The notes under the pieces were generated by a model. That model was not told the origin of the DNA. It was given only the letters and a program-made list of their open reading frames with translations, and ran no database searches. Shown piece after piece: positions 50,533-62,301 of a stretch of 64,000 nucleotides of DNA; position 1 is the first letter of the stretch; each line of letters begins with the position of its first letter. This DNA comes from Candidatus Pantoea soli (lineage in GTDB: Bacteria; Pseudomonadota; Gammaproteobacteria; Enterobacterales; Enterobacteriaceae), in NCBI RefSeq assembly GCF_007833795.1, contig NZ_CP032702.1:434001-498000 (forward strand). Direction: 5' to 3'. A program made the translations under genes and the position numbers.

Positions 50533-52020
50533 ATGAACAAAGAGATCTTAGCTGTAGTAGAAGCCGTTTCTAACGAAAAAGCCCTGCCGCGTGAGAAAAT
50601 CTTCGAAGCGCTGGAGAGCGCTTTGGCCACTGCGACAAAGAAGAAGTATGAGCAGGAAATCGACGTGCGCGTCAGCATTGATCGTCGCAGCGGAGATTTC
50701 GATACCTTCCGTCGCTGGCAGGTCGTAGAAGAAGTCACGCAGCCGACGCGCGAGATCACGCTGGAAGCAGCACGCTTTGAAGATGAAGCCTTCAATCTGG
50801 GCGATTTCGTCGAAGATCAGATCGAATCTGTCACCTTCGACCGCATCACCACTCAAACGGCCAAGCAGGTTATCGTGCAGAAAGTGCGTGAAGCCGAGCG
50901 CGCCATGGTGGTCGATCAGTTCCGCGAGCAGGAAGGCGACATCATCACCGGTGTGGTGAAAAAGGTAAACCGCGACAACATCACGCTGGACCTTGGCAAC
51001 AACGCTGAAGCGGTTATCGTGCGTGAAGATATGCTGCCGCGTGAAAACTTCCGTCCGGGCGACCGCATTCGCGGCGTCCTGTACGCCGTACGTCCGGAAG
51101 CGCGCGGTGCGCAGCTGTTCGTGACCCGTTCCAAGCCGGAAATGCTGATCGAACTGTTCCGCATTGAGGTACCGGAAATCGGCGAAGAAGTTATCGAGAT
51201 CAAAGCGGCAGCGCGCGATCCGGGTTCACGTGCCAAAATCGCGGTGAAAACCAACGACAAACGTATCGACCCGGTTGGTGCCTGCGTCGGTATGCGCGGT
51301 GCGCGCGTTCAGGCGGTTTCCAGTGAACTGGGCGGCGAGCGTATCGATATCGTGCTGTGGGATGATAACCCGGCACAGTTCGTGATTAACGCCATGGCAC
51401 CTGCCGATGTGGCGTCAATTGTGGTGGATGAAGATAATCACACCATGGATATCGCTGTTGAAGCCGGCAATCTGGCTCAGGCGATCGGCCGTAACGGCCA
51501 AAACGTGCGTCTGGCTTCCCAGCTGAGCGGCTGGGAGCTGAACGTGATGACCGTCGATGATCTGCAGGCGAAGCATCAGGCTGAAGCCCATGCAGCAATC
51601 GATATGTTCACTAAACATCTCGACATCGACGAAGAGTTCGCCACCGTTCTGGTGGAAGAGGGCTTCTCTTCGCTGGAAGAATTGGCTTATGTGCCAATCA
51701 ACGAGCTGCTGGAAATCGACGGCCTCGATGAAGAGACCATTGAAGCCCTGCGTGAACGAGCAAAAAATGCGTTAACCACCCTGGCATTAGCGAAAGAAGA
51801 GAGCCTTGGTAATCAGGAACCTGCTGAAGACCTGCTGAATCTCGAGGGCCTGGATCGTGCGCTGGCGTATCGCCTGGCGTCGAAAGGCGTTTGCACGCTG
51901 GAAGATCTCGCTGAGCAAGGTGTTGACGATCTGACAGATATTGAAGGGCTGGATGATGAGAAGGCCGGTGCGCTGATTATGGCTGCACGTAATATCTGCT
52001 GGTTCGGCGATGACGCGTAA
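50533..52020 (+). CDS. nusA: Transcription termination/antitermination factor NusA
   Basis: Binds RNA polymerase and modulates pausing, termination and antitermination. N-terminal polymerase-binding domain (1-137), S1 domain (about 138-200), KH1 and KH2 (about 230-348, [10 protein letters not shown] and [11 protein letters not shown]) and two acidic repeats (AR1, AR2; 365-495). The length of 495 aa equals E. coli. The ATG at 50533 follows AGG; the open frame begins 15 bases earlier. Confidence 0.98.
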   Translation: MNKEILAVVEAVSNEKALPREKIFEALESALATATKKKYEQEIDVRVSIDRRSGDFDTFRRWQVVEEVTQPTREITLEAARFEDEAFNLGDFVEDQIESVTFDRITTQTAKQVIVQKVREAERAMVVDQFREQEGDIITGVVKKVNRDNITLDLGNNAEAVIVREDMLPRENFRPGDRIRGVLYAVRPEARGAQLFVTRSKPEMLIELFRIEVPEIGEEVIEIKAAARDPGSRAKIAVKTNDKRIDPVGACVGMRGARVQAVSSELGGERIDIVLWDDNPAQFVINAMAPADVASIVVDEDNHTMDIAVEAGNLAQAIGRNGQNVRLASQLSGWELNVMTVDDLQAKHQAEAHAAIDMFTKHLDIDEEFATVLVEEGFSSLEELAYVPINELLEIDGLDEETIEALRERAKNALTTLALAKEESLGNQEPAEDLLNLEGLDRALAYRLASKGVCTLEDLAEQGVDDLTDIEGLDDEKAGALIMAARNICWFGDDA

Positions 52021-52037
52021 TAACAGGAAGGAACAGC

Positions 52038-54728
52038 ATGACAGATGTAACCGTAAAATCGCTGGCCGCCGAAATTCAGACTCCGGTCGATCGCCTGGTA
52101 CAGCAATTTGCTGATGCGGGGATCCGTAAGTCTGAGAACGATGCGGTATCCCAGCAAGAGAAAGAGACCTTACTGTCCCACCTGAATCGTGAACACGGTC
52201 AGACCGGTTCAGGTAAACTGACGTTGCAGCGCAAGACGCGCAGCACCTTGAATATTCCAGGCACCGGGGGTAAAAGTAAATCGGTGCAAATCGAAGTCCG
52301 CAAAAAGCGCACATACGTGAAAGGCGATGCTGAGGCTGAGCAAGCTCAGGCAGAAGCAGAAGCCCAGGCGCAGCGTGAAGCGGAAGAGCAGGCGCGTCGC
52401 GAGGCAGAAGAACAGGCCCGTCGCGAAGCTGAACAAAAAGCGCAACGTGAAGCCGAAGAGAAAGCCAAGCGCGAAGCCGCTGAAAAGGCTAAGCGTGAAG
52501 CAGCGGAAAATGAGAAAGTGACTAATCAACCTACCGACGAAATGACCAAGGCTGCGCAATCTGACAAAGCCCGTCGTGAAGCCGAAGCGGCTGAACTGAA
52601 GCGTAAAGCAGAAGAAGAAGCCCGCCGTAAGCTTGAAGAAAATGCGCGCCGCGTGGCTGAAGAAGCCCGCCGTCTGGCCGAAGAAAAAGCGGCTGAATGG
52701 GAAAAACCGGAAGAAGAAGATAAAGGCGACTATCACGTCACCACTTCGACTCACGCCCGTCAGGCGGAAGACGAGAACGATCGCGAAGTTGAAGGCGGTC
52801 GTGGCCGTACCCGTAGCACCAAAGCTGCGCGTCCGGCGAAAAAAGGCAACAAGCACGCGGAAGCCAAAACCGATCGTGAAGAAGCGCGTGCGCAGGTGCG
52901 TGGTGGTAAAGGTGGCAAACACCGTAAGCCAAGCTCACTGCAGCAGGGCTTCAACAAGCCAGCCCAGGCCGTTAACCGTGACGTGATCATCGGTGAAACC
53001 ATCACCGTAGCCGAACTGGCCAACAAAATGGCGGTGAAAGGCTCACTGGTCATCAAAGCGATGATGAAGATGGGGGCCATGGCCACCATCAACCAGGTAA
53101 TTGACCAGGAAACGGCACAGCTGGTCGCGGAAGAGATGGGTCATAAAGTGATCCTGCGCCGCGAAAACGAGCTGGAAGAAGCGGTAATGGACGATCGTGA
53201 TACCGATGCAGCACAGGAAAGCCGTGCACCGGTCGTTACCATCATGGGTCACGTTGACCACGGTAAAACCTCTCTGCTGGACTACATCCGTTCCACCAAG
53301 GTCGCCTCTGGCGAAGCGGGCGGCATTACCCAGCATATCGGTGCTTACCACGTTGAAACTGACAACGGCATGATCACCTTCCTCGACACCCCAGGCCACG
53401 CCGCGTTTACCGCCATGCGTGCCCGTGGTGCGCAGGCAACGGATATCGTTATCCTGGTTGTGGCGGCGGACGACGGCGTGATGCCGCAGACCATCGAAGC
53501 TATCCAGCACGCGAAAGCGGCCGGTGTGCCGGTTGTGGTTGCCGTGAACAAGATTGATAAGCCAGAAGCCGATCCGGACCGCGTGAAGAACGAGCTGACG
53601 CAGTACGGCATCATCCCGGAAGAGTGGGGCGGCGAGAACATGTTCGTCAACGTGTCGGCCAAAGCCGGTACCGGTATCGACGATCTGCTGAACGCTATCC
53701 TGCTGCAGGCGGAAGTGCTGGAACTGACCGCTATCCGTCAGGGTATGGCGAGCGGTGTGGTAATCGAATCGTTCCTGGATAAAGGACGTGGTCCGGTTGC
53801 TACCGTGCTGGTACGCGAAGGTACGCTGAACAAAGGCGACATCGTGCTGTGTGGCTTCGAATACGGCCGCGTGCGTGCGATGCGTGATGAGCTGGGTCGC
53901 GAAGTGCTGGAAGCGGGTCCGTCCATTCCGGTGGAAATCCTTGGCCTGTCCGGTGTGCCGGCAGCGGGTGATGAAGCGACTGTAGTACGTGACGAGAAGA
54001 AAGCGCGTGAAGTGGCGCTGTACCGTCAGGGTAAATTCCGCGAAGTGAAACTGGCGCGTCAGCAGAAGTCCAAGCTGGAAAACATGTTTGCCAACATGAC
54101 TGAAGGCGAAGTGTCCGAGCTGAACATCGTACTGAAGTCCGACGTACAGGGCTCTGTGGAAGCGATCTCCGACTCGCTGCTGAAACTCTCCACCGACGAA
54201 GTGAAGGTGAAGATTATCGGTTCCGGCGTGGGTGGTATCACCGAAACCGACGCCACGCTGGCTGCGGCGTCCAACGCCATCATCCTCGGCTTTAACGTAC
54301 GTGCAGATGCCTCTGCCCGTCGCGTCATTGACGCGGAAAACGTGGACCTGCGCTACTACTCCGTCATCTATAACCTGATTGACGAAGTGAAAGCGGCGAT
54401 GAGCGGTATGCTGGCACCGGAGTTCAAACAGCAGATCATCGGTCTGGCCGAAGTGCGTGATGTGTTCAAGTCACCGAAGTTTGGCGCGATTGCCGGCTGT
54501 ATGGTGACCGAAGGCAACATCAAACGTCACAACCCGATCCGCGTCCTGCGCGACAACGTGGTGATCTACGAAGGCGAGCTGGAATCCCTGCGTCGCTTTA
54601 AAGATGACGTCAACGAAGTGCGTAACGGCATGGAGTGTGGTATCGGCGTGAAGAACTACAACGACGTTCGCGTTGGCGATATGATCGAAGTGTTCGAAGT
54701 GATTGAAGTTAAACGCACCATCGAGTAA
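52038..54728 (+). CDS. infB: Translation initiation factor IF-2
   Basis: GTPase that places initiator tRNA on the 30S subunit and promotes subunit joining. N domain 1-50 ([20 protein letters not shown]). A very charged linker follows (about 95-260), with repeated [13 protein letters not shown] units that should form a long helix. The G domain has GHVDHGKT at 404-411, DTPGH and NKID, and the EF-Tu-like and fMet-tRNA-binding C domains follow to residue 896. E. coli IF-2 has 890 aa. Internal in-frame starts produce shorter forms in E. coli; the same is possible here but not shown. Confidence 0.98.
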   Translation: MTDVTVKSLAAEIQTPVDRLVQQFADAGIRKSENDAVSQQEKETLLSHLNREHGQTGSGKLTLQRKTRSTLNIPGTGGKSKSVQIEVRKKRTYVKGDAEAEQAQAEAEAQAQREAEEQARREAEEQARREAEQKAQREAEEKAKREAAEKAKREAAENEKVTNQPTDEMTKAAQSDKARREAEAAELKRKAEEEARRKLEENARRVAEEARRLAEEKAAEWEKPEEEDKGDYHVTTSTHARQAEDENDREVEGGRGRTRSTKAARPAKKGNKHAEAKTDREEARAQVRGGKGGKHRKPSSLQQGFNKPAQAVNRDVIIGETITVAELANKMAVKGSLVIKAMMKMGAMATINQVIDQETAQLVAEEMGHKVILRRENELEEAVMDDRDTDAAQESRAPVVTIMGHVDHGKTSLLDYIRSTKVASGEAGGITQHIGAYHVETDNGMITFLDTPGHAAFTAMRARGAQATDIVILVVAADDGVMPQTIEAIQHAKAAGVPVVVAVNKIDKPEADPDRVKNELTQYGIIPEEWGGENMFVNVSAKAGTGIDDLLNAILLQAEVLELTAIRQGMASGVVIESFLDKGRGPVATVLVREGTLNKGDIVLCGFEYGRVRAMRDELGREVLEAGPSIPVEILGLSGVPAAGDEATVVRDEKKAREVALYRQGKFREVKLARQQKSKLENMFANMTEGEVSELNIVLKSDVQGSVEAISDSLLKLSTDEVKVKIIGSGVGGITETDATLAAASNAIILGFNVRADASARRVIDAENVDLRYYSVIYNLIDEVKAAMSGMLAPEFKQQIIGLAEVRDVFKSPKFGAIAGCMVTEGNIKRHNPIRVLRDNVVIYEGELESLRRFKDDVNEVRNGMECGIGVKNYNDVRVGDMIEVFEVIEVKRTIE

Positions 54729-54752
54729 TCGTAAGTCGATGTGATGCAATTT

Positions 54753-54771
54753 GGGAGGCCTCTGGCCTCCC
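54753..54771 (+). terminator. Hairpin between infB and rbfA
   Basis: GGGAGGCC (54753-54760) pairs with GGCCTCCC (54764-54771) around a 3-base loop. The following GAATTATTT is only partly T-rich, so it may be a processing or stability element rather than a full terminator. Confidence 0.5.
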
Positions 54772-54793
54772 GAATTATTTGGGAGAAATCATT

Positions 54794-55201
54794 ATGGCGA
54801 AAGAGTTTGGCCGCCCGCAGCGCGTCGCGCAGGAGTTGCAGAAAGAGATCGCAATTATTCTGCAGCGTGAAATCAAAGACCCGCGTCTCGGCATGATGGT
54901 CACCGTCTCTGGCGTGGAAGTCTCACGCGACCTGGCGTATGCCAAAGTGTTCGTGACCTTCCTCAACGACAAAGATGAAGAAGCAGTAAAAAACGGCCTG
55001 AAGGCGCTGAAAGAAGCGTCCGGCTACATTCGTATTCTGCTTGGCAAAGCCATGCGTCTGCGTATCGTACCGGAGCTGACCTTCTTCTACGACAACTCGC
55101 TGATTGAAGGGATGCGCATGTCGAATCTGGTCTCCAATGTGATCAGGAATGACGCTGAGCGTCGTGGTGAAAGCCCGGCGGAAGATGACAAGGAGGACTG
55201 A
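54794..55201 (+). CDS. rbfA: 30S ribosome-binding factor RbfA
   Basis: Binds 30S subunits during late 16S 5' end maturation and in cold adaptation. KH-like domain with [37 protein letters not shown] and [13 protein letters not shown]. The length is 135 aa (E. coli 133). The ATG at 54794 follows GGGAG. Its TGA stop and the truB ATG share a base. Confidence 0.97.
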   Translation: MAKEFGRPQRVAQELQKEIAIILQREIKDPRLGMMVTVSGVEVSRDLAYAKVFVTFLNDKDEEAVKNGLKALKEASGYIRILLGKAMRLRIVPELTFFYDNSLIEGMRMSNLVSNVIRNDAERRGESPAEDDKED

Positions 55202-56145
55202 TGAGTCGTCCTCGTCGTCGCGGTCGCGACGTACACGGTGTTTTCCTGCTGGATAAACACCAGGGCGCATCCTCCAACGATGTGCTGCAAAAGGTAAAGC
55301 GCCTGTTTCATGCCAATAAAGCGGGCCACACCGGCGCGCTGGATCCGCTGGCGACCGGCATGCTGCCGATCTGCCTCGGCGAAGCCACCAAGTTTTCGCA
55401 GTATCTGCTGGACGCTGACAAGCGTTATCGGGTGATCGCCCGGCTGGGCGAGCGTACAGACACGTCTGACGCCGATGGCAACCTTGTCGAAACGCGTCCG
55501 GTCAGCTTCAGCCAGCAGGAACTGGATGCCGCACTGGAAAGTTTTCGTGGCGACACCCTGCAGGTGCCGACGATGTTTTCCGCGCTGAAGTACCAGGGCC
55601 GCAAGTTATATGAATATGCGCGTGAAGGCATCACCGTACCGCGCGAAGCGCGCCCGATTACCGTGTTTGAGCTGCAGTTCATCCGCTGGGAAGGCAATGA
55701 GCTGGAGCTGGAAATCCACGTATCCAAAGGCACCTATATTCGCACCATCATTGACGATTTAGGTGAAAAGCTGGGCTGCGGGGCACACGTGATCATGCTG
55801 CGCCGGTTGCAGGTGGCGCGTTATCCGGTTGCGCGGATGATGACATTAGCGCAGCTGCAGACGCTGGCTGAGCAGGTTAACGCGGCAGAAACGCCGGACT
55901 ACGCGCCGCTGGACGCTTTGCTGCTGCCGATGGACAGCCCGGCCGCTGCTTTTCCGGTGGTGAATCTGCCGGCAGCCACCGCTGCCCTGTTTAAACAGGG
56001 GATGCCGGTAAAGGCGGCAGAAGCGCCGGCAAGCGGACTGGTGCGCGTCACGGAAGGTGACGCGGCAAACTTCATTGGGATGGCGGAAATCGCCGGCGAC
56101 GGGCGTGTGGCGCCGCGTCGACTGGTGGTGGAGTTTCCCGCCTGA
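55201..56145 (+). CDS. truB: tRNA pseudouridine-55 synthase TruB
   Basis: Makes the universal pseudouridine 55 in the tRNA T loop. Catalytic Asp in the motif [15 protein letters not shown] (D48), with [20 protein letters not shown] and the C-terminal PUA-like domain (about 250-314). The length of 314 aa equals E. coli. It overlaps rbfA by one base. Confidence 0.97.
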   Translation: MSRPRRRGRDVHGVFLLDKHQGASSNDVLQKVKRLFHANKAGHTGALDPLATGMLPICLGEATKFSQYLLDADKRYRVIARLGERTDTSDADGNLVETRPVSFSQQELDAALESFRGDTLQVPTMFSALKYQGRKLYEYAREGITVPREARPITVFELQFIRWEGNELELEIHVSKGTYIRTIIDDLGEKLGCGAHVIMLRRLQVARYPVARMMTLAQLQTLAEQVNAAETPDYAPLDALLLPMDSPAAAFPVVNLPAATAALFKQGMPVKAAEAPASGLVRVTEGDAANFIGMAEIAGDGRVAPRRLVVEFPA

Positions 56146-56176
56146 TCAAAAGCCCGTCCTGGCCGCCACGGCGCAT

Positions 56177-56205
56177 TTGCGTTGCTATCGGGCGAAGAGT
56201 AGAAT
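56177..56205 (+). promoter_or_regulatory. Sigma-70 promoter of rpsO
   Basis: TTGCGT (56177-56182), 17 bases, TAGAAT (56200-56205). The leader to the rpsO ATG is about 65 bases, the region that in E. coli folds into the S15 autoregulatory pseudoknot. Confidence 0.7.
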
Positions 56206-56278
56206 AGCGCGGCTTTAAAAGCGGGCTGCTGAATTAGAGATCGGCACCCATACATTCATTTTTTTACTGGAGTTTATT

Positions 56279-56548
56279 ATGTCTCTAAGCGTAGAAGCTA
56301 AAGCAGAGATCGTTGCCAAATACGGTCGTGGCGCTAACGACAGCGGTTCAACTGAAGTTCAGGTTGCTCTGCTGACTGCTCAGATTAACCACCTGCAGGG
56401 TCACTTCTCTGAGCACAAGAAAGACCACCACAGCCGTCGCGGTCTGCTGCGCATGGTATCCCAGCGTCGTAAGCTGCTGGACTACCTGAAGCGTAAAGAC
56501 GTTGCTCGCTACACCAGCCTGATCGAAAGCCTGGGTCTGCGTCGCTAA
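56279..56548 (+). CDS. rpsO: 30S ribosomal protein S15
   Basis: Primary 16S rRNA-binding protein that nucleates the 30S platform and represses its own translation. 89 aa, E. coli length, with [38 protein letters not shown] and the end [12 protein letters not shown] precedes the ATG. Followed by a terminator and pnp, the standard arrangement. Confidence 0.99.
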   Translation: MSLSVEAKAEIVAKYGRGANDSGSTEVQVALLTAQINHLQGHFSEHKKDHHSRRGLLRMVSQRRKLLDYLKRKDVARYTSLIESLGLRR

Positions 56549-56630
56549 GTCTGAAGAATCTGATCAACGATGTAGCGTATGCAGTATGCAAAAAGGCGCA
56601 TCTGGCGATCAGATTTGTGCGAGTTTCGCG

Positions 56631-56658
56631 AAAAGGGGGCCTTTAAGGCCCCTTTTTT
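56631..56658 (+). terminator. Terminator between rpsO and pnp
   Basis: AAAAGGGG (56631-56638) pairs with CCCCTTTT (56649-56656), with a further CCT/AGG inside and one bulged G; T residues continue to 56658. It lies about 83 bases after rpsO. Confidence 0.85.
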
Positions 56659-56856
56659 CGAGCAATCGGCAGCAATCCGGACCAAACTCATGTATTGTTG
56701 CTGAGAGTGATCTTTGCTTGCAGAGGTTCGCGCGGCTAATGAGAGGCTTTACCGCAGGGGCGGTTAAGGGTTGTCATTAGTCGCGAGGATGCAACTAAAG
56801 ATCGGTAATCCCCGGCGGGCCGATGAGGCTTTGCCCCGAATTTAAGGACTTAAATT
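56659..56856 (+). promoter_or_regulatory. pnp leader with RNase III-type stem
   Basis: CGCGGCTAATGA (56731-56742) pairs with TCATTAGTCGCG (56774-56785) apart from one G-T wobble, forming a long stem loop about 70 bases before the pnp start. In E. coli RNase III cuts the corresponding stem and PNPase then represses its own mRNA. A promoter for pnp should lie around 56690-56725, but I cannot fix the boxes. The rpsO-pnp gap 56549-56856 contains no gene. Confidence 0.7.
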
Positions 56857-58992
56857 TTGCTGAACCCGATCGTACGCAAATTCCAATATGGTCAGCATAC
56901 CGTCACGCTGGAAACCGGCATGATGGCACGCCAGGCCACTGCCGCCGTAATGGTAAGCATGGACGACACCGCGGTATTCGTTACCGTTGTTGGCCAGAAA
57001 AAAGCAAAACCTGGTCAGGACTTCTTCCCGCTGACCGTCAACTACCAGGAGCGTACCTACGCTGCTGGCCGTATCCCGGGCAGCTTCTTCCGTCGTGAAG
57101 GCCGTCCAAGCGAAGGCGAAACCCTGATTGCGCGTCTGATTGACCGCCCGGTTCGCCCGCTGTTCCCGGAAGGCTTCGTCAACGAAGTGCAGGTCATTGC
57201 TACCGTCGTTTCTGTTAACCCGCAGGTTAACCCGGATATCGTGGCGATGATCGGCGCGTCTGCCGCGCTGTCACTGTCAGGTATTCCGTTTAATGGCCCA
57301 ATCGGCGCAGCGCGCGTGGGTTACATCAACGACCAGTACGTACTGAACCCGACTGCTGATGAGATCAAACAGTCGCGCCTGGATCTGGTGGTTGCCGGTA
57401 CCCAGAACGCCGTACTGATGGTGGAATCTGAAGCGGATATCCTGACTGAAGATCAAATGCTGGGTGCGGTGGTCTTTGGCCACGATCAGCAGCAGGTGGT
57501 AATTGAAAACATCAATGCGCTGGTTGCTGAAGCTGGCAAACCTCGCTGGGACTGGCAGCCGGAGCCGGCTAACGACGCGCTGATTGCACGCGTAGCGGCA
57601 TTTGCTGAAGCGCGCATCAGCGATGCTTACCGCATCACTGACAAGCAGGAGCGTTACGCACAGGTTGGCGTCATCAAAGACGAAACCATTGCTGCGCTGC
57701 TGGCAGAGGATGACACGCTGGATGAAGCCGAAATCGGCGATATCGTGCACAGCCTGGAAAAGAACGTGGTCCGTACCCGTATCCTGAACGGCGAACCGCG
57801 TATTGATGGTCGTGAAAAAGATATGATCCGTGGTCTGGACGTGCGCACTGGCGTACTGCCACGTACCCACGGTTCTGCGCTGTTCACCCGTGGTGAAACG
57901 CAGGCACTGGTTGCCGCTACACTGGGTACCGCGCGTGATGCGCAGAGCCTGGATGAGCTGATGGGTGAGCGCACCGACAGCTTCCTGTTCCACTACAACT
58001 TCCCTCCGTACTCGGTGGGTGAAACCGGCATGGTCGGTTCACCGAAGCGTCGTGAAATTGGTCACGGCCGACTGGCGAAGCGTGGCGTGCTGGCAGTTAT
58101 GCCTAAGCAGGACGCGTTCCCGTACACCGTACGTGTGGTATCTGAAATTACCGAATCCAACGGTTCCTCTTCCATGGCCTCCGTCTGTGGTGCGTCACTG
58201 GCGCTGATGGATGCGGGTGTACCGATCAAAGCCGCAGTTGCCGGTATCGCGATGGGTCTGGTCAAAGAAGACGAGAAGTTTGTCGTACTGTCTGACATCC
58301 TGGGCGATGAAGACCACCTGGGCGATATGGACTTCAAAGTAGCCGGTAGCCGTGAAGGTATTACTGCGCTGCAGATGGACATCAAAATCGAAGGCATCAC
58401 CCGCGAAATCATGCAGGTGGCACTGAACCAGGCGAAAGGTGCGCGTCTGCACATCCTGAGCGTGATGGAACAGGCTATCAGCACGCCGCGTCAGGAGATC
58501 TCCGAATTTGCGCCGCGCATTTACACCATCAAGATCAATTCCGACAAGATCAAAGATGTTATTGGTAAAGGCGGTTCAGTTATCCGTGCGCTGACCGAAG
58601 AGACCGGCACCACCATCGAAATCGAAGATGATGGCACCGTGAAAATCGCTGCGACCGACGGCCTGAAAGCGAAAGAAGCGATTCGCCGCATCGAAGAGAT
58701 CACCGCAGAAATCGAAGTGGGCCGCATTTACGCAGGTAAAGTTACCCGCATCGTTGACTTCGGCGCGTTCGTTGCCATCGGTGGTGGCAAAGAAGGTCTG
58801 GTACACATCTCTCAGATCGCTGATAAGCGCGTAGAGAAAGTGACCGATTACCTGCAGATGGGCCAGGAAGTACCGGTGAAAGTGATGGAAGTGGACCGTC
58901 AGGGCCGCGTCCGTCTCAGCATCAAAGAAGCCACAGAGCAGAAGCCAGCGGAAGAAGCAGCTGCTGCAACTGATGCGCCTCAGGCTGAGTAA
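56857..58992 (+). CDS. pnp: Polyribonucleotide nucleotidyltransferase (PNPase)
   Basis: Phosphorolytic 3'-5' exoribonuclease and degradosome subunit. Two RNase PH-like domains (about 1-220 and 310-545; active-site region [19 protein letters not shown]), KH domain (about 550-610, [15 protein letters not shown]) and S1 domain (about 620-690, [18 protein letters not shown]). The length is 711 aa. The start codon is TTG at 56857 after TTAAGGA; the same UUG start is used in E. coli. Confidence 0.98.
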   Translation: MLNPIVRKFQYGQHTVTLETGMMARQATAAVMVSMDDTAVFVTVVGQKKAKPGQDFFPLTVNYQERTYAAGRIPGSFFRREGRPSEGETLIARLIDRPVRPLFPEGFVNEVQVIATVVSVNPQVNPDIVAMIGASAALSLSGIPFNGPIGAARVGYINDQYVLNPTADEIKQSRLDLVVAGTQNAVLMVESEADILTEDQMLGAVVFGHDQQQVVIENINALVAEAGKPRWDWQPEPANDALIARVAAFAEARISDAYRITDKQERYAQVGVIKDETIAALLAEDDTLDEAEIGDIVHSLEKNVVRTRILNGEPRIDGREKDMIRGLDVRTGVLPRTHGSALFTRGETQALVAATLGTARDAQSLDELMGERTDSFLFHYNFPPYSVGETGMVGSPKRREIGHGRLAKRGVLAVMPKQDAFPYTVRVVSEITESNGSSSMASVCGASLALMDAGVPIKAAVAGIAMGLVKEDEKFVVLSDILGDEDHLGDMDFKVAGSREGITALQMDIKIEGITREIMQVALNQAKGARLHILSVMEQAISTPRQEISEFAPRIYTIKINSDKIKDVIGKGGSVIRALTEETGTTIEIEDDGTVKIAATDGLKAKEAIRRIEEITAEIEVGRIYAGKVTRIVDFGAFVAIGGGKEGLVHISQIADKRVEKVTDYLQMGQEVPVKVMEVDRQGRVRLSIKEATEQKPAEEAAAATDAPQAE

Positions 58993-59007
58993 GCATCACC
59001 TGATTAG

Positions 59008-59032
59008 CCTCTCCCTGCGTTGCAGGGAGAGG
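59008..59032 (+). terminator. Hairpin after pnp
   Basis: An 11-base perfect stem, CCTCTCCCTGC (59008-59018) with GCAGGGAGAGG (59022-59032), and a 3-base loop. The following TGTTTGG is only weakly T-rich. Confidence 0.6.
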
Positions 59033-59121
59033 TGTTTGGATCATCGCGAGGGCGGGAATCCTTGTGCACAGCAGGCGGATGACAGGATGGTTATCCCAAT
59101 GTTTGTATTCGGGAGTGGGAA

Positions 59122-60006
59122 ATGAAGCCTTTTTTGCGCTGGTGTTTTGTTGCGACAGCTCTCACGCTGGCAGGATGCAGCAACTCCAATTGGCGTAAGA
59201 ACGAAGTTCTGGCAGTACCTTTGCAGCCCACACTGCAGCAGGAAGTGATTCTGGCGCGAATGGAACAAATTCTTGCCAGTCGAGCCCTGACCGATGATGA
59301 ACGCGCACAGCTGTTATATGAGCGCGGAGTGTTGTATGATAGTTTGGGTCTGCGGGCATTAGCGCGAAACGATTTCTCGCAAGCGTTGTCTATCAGACCG
59401 GATATGCCGGAAGTGTTTAACTATCTCGGCATATATTTAACGCAGGCAGGCAACTTTGATGCTGCCTATGAAGCGTTTGATTCTGTACTTGAGCTTGATC
59501 CAACTTACAACTATGCGCATTTAAACCGTGGTATCGCCCTCTATTACGGCGGTCGATACAAGTTAGCGCAAGATGATCTGCTGGCGTTTTATCAAGACGA
59601 TCCTAACGATCCGTTCCGCAGCCTCTGGCTCTATCTCGTCGAAAGCGATATGGACGCCGACAAGGCAAAAGTGACGCTCAGACAGCGTTACGAAAAAGCG
59701 GCTAAGGACCAATGGGGATGGAATATTGTCGAGTTCTACCTGGGCGACATCAGTGAGAAAACATTGATGGAACGTCTCAAGGCGGACGCAACGGATAACA
59801 CCTCGCTCGCTGAACATCTCAGTGAAACCAACTTCTATTTAGGTAAGTACTACCTAAGTCTGGGGGAGAAGGACGACGCGAAAGCGTTGTTCAAACTGGC
59901 GGTCGCCAACAACGTGAATAACTTTGTTGAACACCGATACGCATTGTTGGAACTGGCGCAACTCGGCCAGACACAAGACGATTTATCAGAATCTGACCAG
60001 CAATAG
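59122..60006 (+). CDS. nlpI: Lipoprotein NlpI
   Basis: Outer membrane lipoprotein that acts as adaptor for peptidoglycan hydrolases and the protease Prc. Signal peptide with lipobox LAGC, lipidated Cys19. Tetratricopeptide repeats occupy about residues 60-165 ([66 protein letters not shown]). The length of 294 aa equals E. coli. It stands between pnp and deaD as in E. coli. Confidence 0.97.
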   Translation: MKPFLRWCFVATALTLAGCSNSNWRKNEVLAVPLQPTLQQEVILARMEQILASRALTDDERAQLLYERGVLYDSLGLRALARNDFSQALSIRPDMPEVFNYLGIYLTQAGNFDAAYEAFDSVLELDPTYNYAHLNRGIALYYGGRYKLAQDDLLAFYQDDPNDPFRSLWLYLVESDMDADKAKVTLRQRYEKAAKDQWGWNIVEFYLGDISEKTLMERLKADATDNTSLAEHLSETNFYLGKYYLSLGEKDDAKALFKLAVANNVNNFVEHRYALLELAQLGQTQDDLSESDQQ

Positions 60007-60111
60007 CTGACGAACTTTTATTGCCTGTTTTACCTGTAAAGTCATCACCTGCAGAGGTGAGGGCTTTTCTGTTCGTCAAAACTTCTAATTTGAGCCGGTT
60101 CACACTTTTTG

Positions 60112-60168
60112 ATGAAAATGACTGAAAGTTTTCACGACGAGTTATGTAGACTGGCCGCCGCAATCTAA
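60112..60168 (+). CDS. yrbN: YrbN-like micro-ORF upstream of deaD
   Basis: 18 codons, [18 protein letters not shown], ending TAA 16 bases before the deaD ATG. The core [10 protein letters not shown] is shared with the 26-residue E. coli YrbN, as I remember it, which sits at the same place. A second in-frame ATG (60118) is also possible. The upstream sequence has no strong ribosome site. It may be a leader ORF coupling translation to deaD. Conservation of the amino acid sequence is the main support; the protein has no known function. Confidence 0.7.
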   Translation: MKMTESFHDELCRLAAAI

Positions 60169-60184
60169 GAGGCACGTGTACTAC

Positions 60185-62077
60185 ATGACTGATATTCAAA
60201 CCACTTTTGCAGATCTGGGCCTGAACGCCGACATCCTTGAATCACTGAACGGTATGGGCTATGTGAAGCCTTCGCCAATCCAGGCTGAGTGTATTCCTCA
60301 CCTGCTGGCGGGCCGTGACGTACTGGGTATGGCGCAGACCGGTAGTGGTAAAACAGCAGCCTTCTCTCTGCCGCTGCTGAACAACGTTGATCCTTCTGTC
60401 CGCGCACCACAAATCCTGGTGCTGGCCCCAACCCGCGAACTGGCGGTACAGGTCGCTGAAGCGATGACAGAATTCTCTAAACACATGCGCGGCGTGAACG
60501 TGGTGGCCCTGTACGGTGGCCAGCGTTATGACGTGCAGCTGCGCGCACTGCGTCAGGGACCACAGATCGTGGTCGGTACCCCAGGTCGTCTGCTGGACCA
60601 CCTGAAGCGCGGCACCCTGGACCTCTCTAACCTGCGTGGTCTGGTACTGGACGAAGCCGATGAAATGCTGCGTATGGGCTTCATCGAAGACGTCGAAACG
60701 ATCATGGCGCAGATTCCGGAAGGCCATCAGACGGCCCTGTTCTCTGCCACCATGCCGGAAGCGATTCGCCGCATTACCAAGCGTTTCATGCGCGATCCGC
60801 AGGAAGTACGCATTCAGTCCAGCATCACGACGCGTCCGGACATTTCGCAGTCTTACTGGACAGCTTACGGTCGCAAATCAGATGCTCTGGTGCGCTTCCT
60901 GGAAGCCGAAGATTTTGATGCGGCGATCATCTTCGTGCGCACCAAAAACGCAACGCTGGAAGTGGCTGAAACGCTGGAGCGCAACGGTTACAACAGCGCC
61001 GCACTGAACGGCGACATGAACCAGGCTCTGCGTGAGCAGACGCTGGAGCGCCTGAAAGACGGTCGCCTGGACATTCTGATCGCGACGGACGTTGCGGCTC
61101 GTGGTCTGGACGTTGAGCGTATCAGCCTGGTCGTTAACTACGACATCCCAATGGATGCGGAATCTTACGTTCACCGTATCGGCCGTACCGGTCGTGCGGG
61201 CCGTGCCGGTCGCGCCCTGCTGTTCGTTGAGAACCGCGAGCGTCGCCTGCTGCGTAACATTGAACGCACCATGAAGCTGACGATTCCGGAAGTGGAACTG
61301 CCAAACGCAGAGCTCCTGAGCCAGCGCCGTCTGGCGCAGTTCGCTGCCAAAGTCCAGCAGCAGCTGGAAAGCAGCGATCTGGATCAGTACCGTGCACTGC
61401 TGAGCAAAATGCAGCCGGAAGAAGAGCTGGATATGGAAACGCTGGCCGCAGCCCTGCTGAAAATGGCACAGGGTGAACGTCCACTGATTCTGCCACCGGA
61501 TGCACCACGTCCACAGCGTCGTGAGTTCCGTGACCGTGATGAGCGTGGCGATCGTCCACGTCGTGACCGTGACAGCCGCGATAGCCGTGATGGCGATCGT
61601 CCGCGTCGCGAGCGTCGTGACGTTGGTGAAATGCAGCTGTACCGCATTGAAGTGGGCCGTGACGATGGCGTTGAAGTCCGTCACATCGTGGGCGCTATTG
61701 CCAACGAAGGCGACATCAGCAGCCGTTACATCGGTAACATCAAGCTGTTCGGTACGCACTCCACTATCGAGCTGCCAAAAGGCATGCCGGGTGAAGTCCT
61801 GCAGCACTTTACGCGCACGCGTATTCTGAACAAGCCGATGAATATGCAGCTGCTGGGTGATGCACAGCCGCACGAGCGCACTGAGCGCCGTGGCGGTGGT
61901 CGTGACTTCGGTGGCGAGCGTCGCGGTAGCCGTGATGGCGCACCACGTGGCGAAGGCGCACCGCGTCGCTTCTCTGAGCGTCGTGAAGGTGGCCGCGAAG
62001 GCGGACGCTTCAGCCGTGAAGGTAGCCGTGGTCCGCGTCGCGAAGAGGGTGCCGTTTCCCGTCGCCGTGATGCCTGA
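60185..62077 (+). CDS. deaD: ATP-dependent RNA helicase DeaD (CsdA)
   Basis: Cold-shock DEAD-box helicase for ribosome assembly and mRNA decay. Q motif GYVKPSPIQ, motif I AQTGSGKT, Ia [30 protein letters not shown] and [13 protein letters not shown]. An RNA-binding domain follows (about 470-560, [21 protein letters not shown]), and the C terminus is a long Arg/Gly-rich tail. The length is 630 aa. The frame opens at 60176; the ATG at 60185 follows AGAGG. The 5' region is long, as in the cold-regulated E. coli gene. Confidence 0.97.
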   Translation: MTDIQTTFADLGLNADILESLNGMGYVKPSPIQAECIPHLLAGRDVLGMAQTGSGKTAAFSLPLLNNVDPSVRAPQILVLAPTRELAVQVAEAMTEFSKHMRGVNVVALYGGQRYDVQLRALRQGPQIVVGTPGRLLDHLKRGTLDLSNLRGLVLDEADEMLRMGFIEDVETIMAQIPEGHQTALFSATMPEAIRRITKRFMRDPQEVRIQSSITTRPDISQSYWTAYGRKSDALVRFLEAEDFDAAIIFVRTKNATLEVAETLERNGYNSAALNGDMNQALREQTLERLKDGRLDILIATDVAARGLDVERISLVVNYDIPMDAESYVHRIGRTGRAGRAGRALLFVENRERRLLRNIERTMKLTIPEVELPNAELLSQRRLAQFAAKVQQQLESSDLDQYRALLSKMQPEEELDMETLAAALLKMAQGERPLILPPDAPRPQRREFRDRDERGDRPRRDRDSRDSRDGDRPRRERRDVGEMQLYRIEVGRDDGVEVRHIVGAIANEGDISSRYIGNIKLFGTHSTIELPKGMPGEVLQHFTRTRILNKPMNMQLLGDAQPHERTERRGGGRDFGGERRGSRDGAPRGEGAPRRFSERREGGREGGRFSREGSRGPRREEGAVSRRRDA

Positions 62078-62099
62078 GTGATCAGCGCTTAAGCATAAA

Positions 62100-62125
62100 A
62101 AAGGACGCTCCGGCGTCCTTTTTTT
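62100..62125 (+). terminator. Terminator of deaD
   Basis: AAGGACGC (62101-62108) pairs with GCGTCCTT (62113-62120), 4-base loop, and T-run to 62125. The T-run merges into the first unit of the tandem repeat array. Confidence 0.88.
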
Positions 62126-62143
62126 ATTGCTGCGTTTCTGCGG

Positions 62144-62276
62144 CTACACGCCGCCGGCAATCAGCACGCGCTCGCCGGTGACACAGGCTGACTCTTCCGA
62201 TGCCAGAAACAGCGCCACCTGAGCCACATCTTCCGGCAGACCGAAGCGCCCGGGCGGCGTTGCGGCGTTGCGGCAA
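62144..62276 (-). pseudogene. Outer duplicate of the SDR 3' end
   Basis: A copy of the last 42 codons of the adjacent SDR gene, ending in the same GGC-GGC-GTG-TAG. It has no start codon and no ribosome site, and an 8-bp internal duplication (GCGTTGCG) shifts its frame relative to the middle copy. It differs from the intact gene at about three positions, mostly silent third-position changes. Confidence 0.75.
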
Positions 62277-62301
62277 GCTTTTTATTGCTGCATGTCTGCG
62301 A

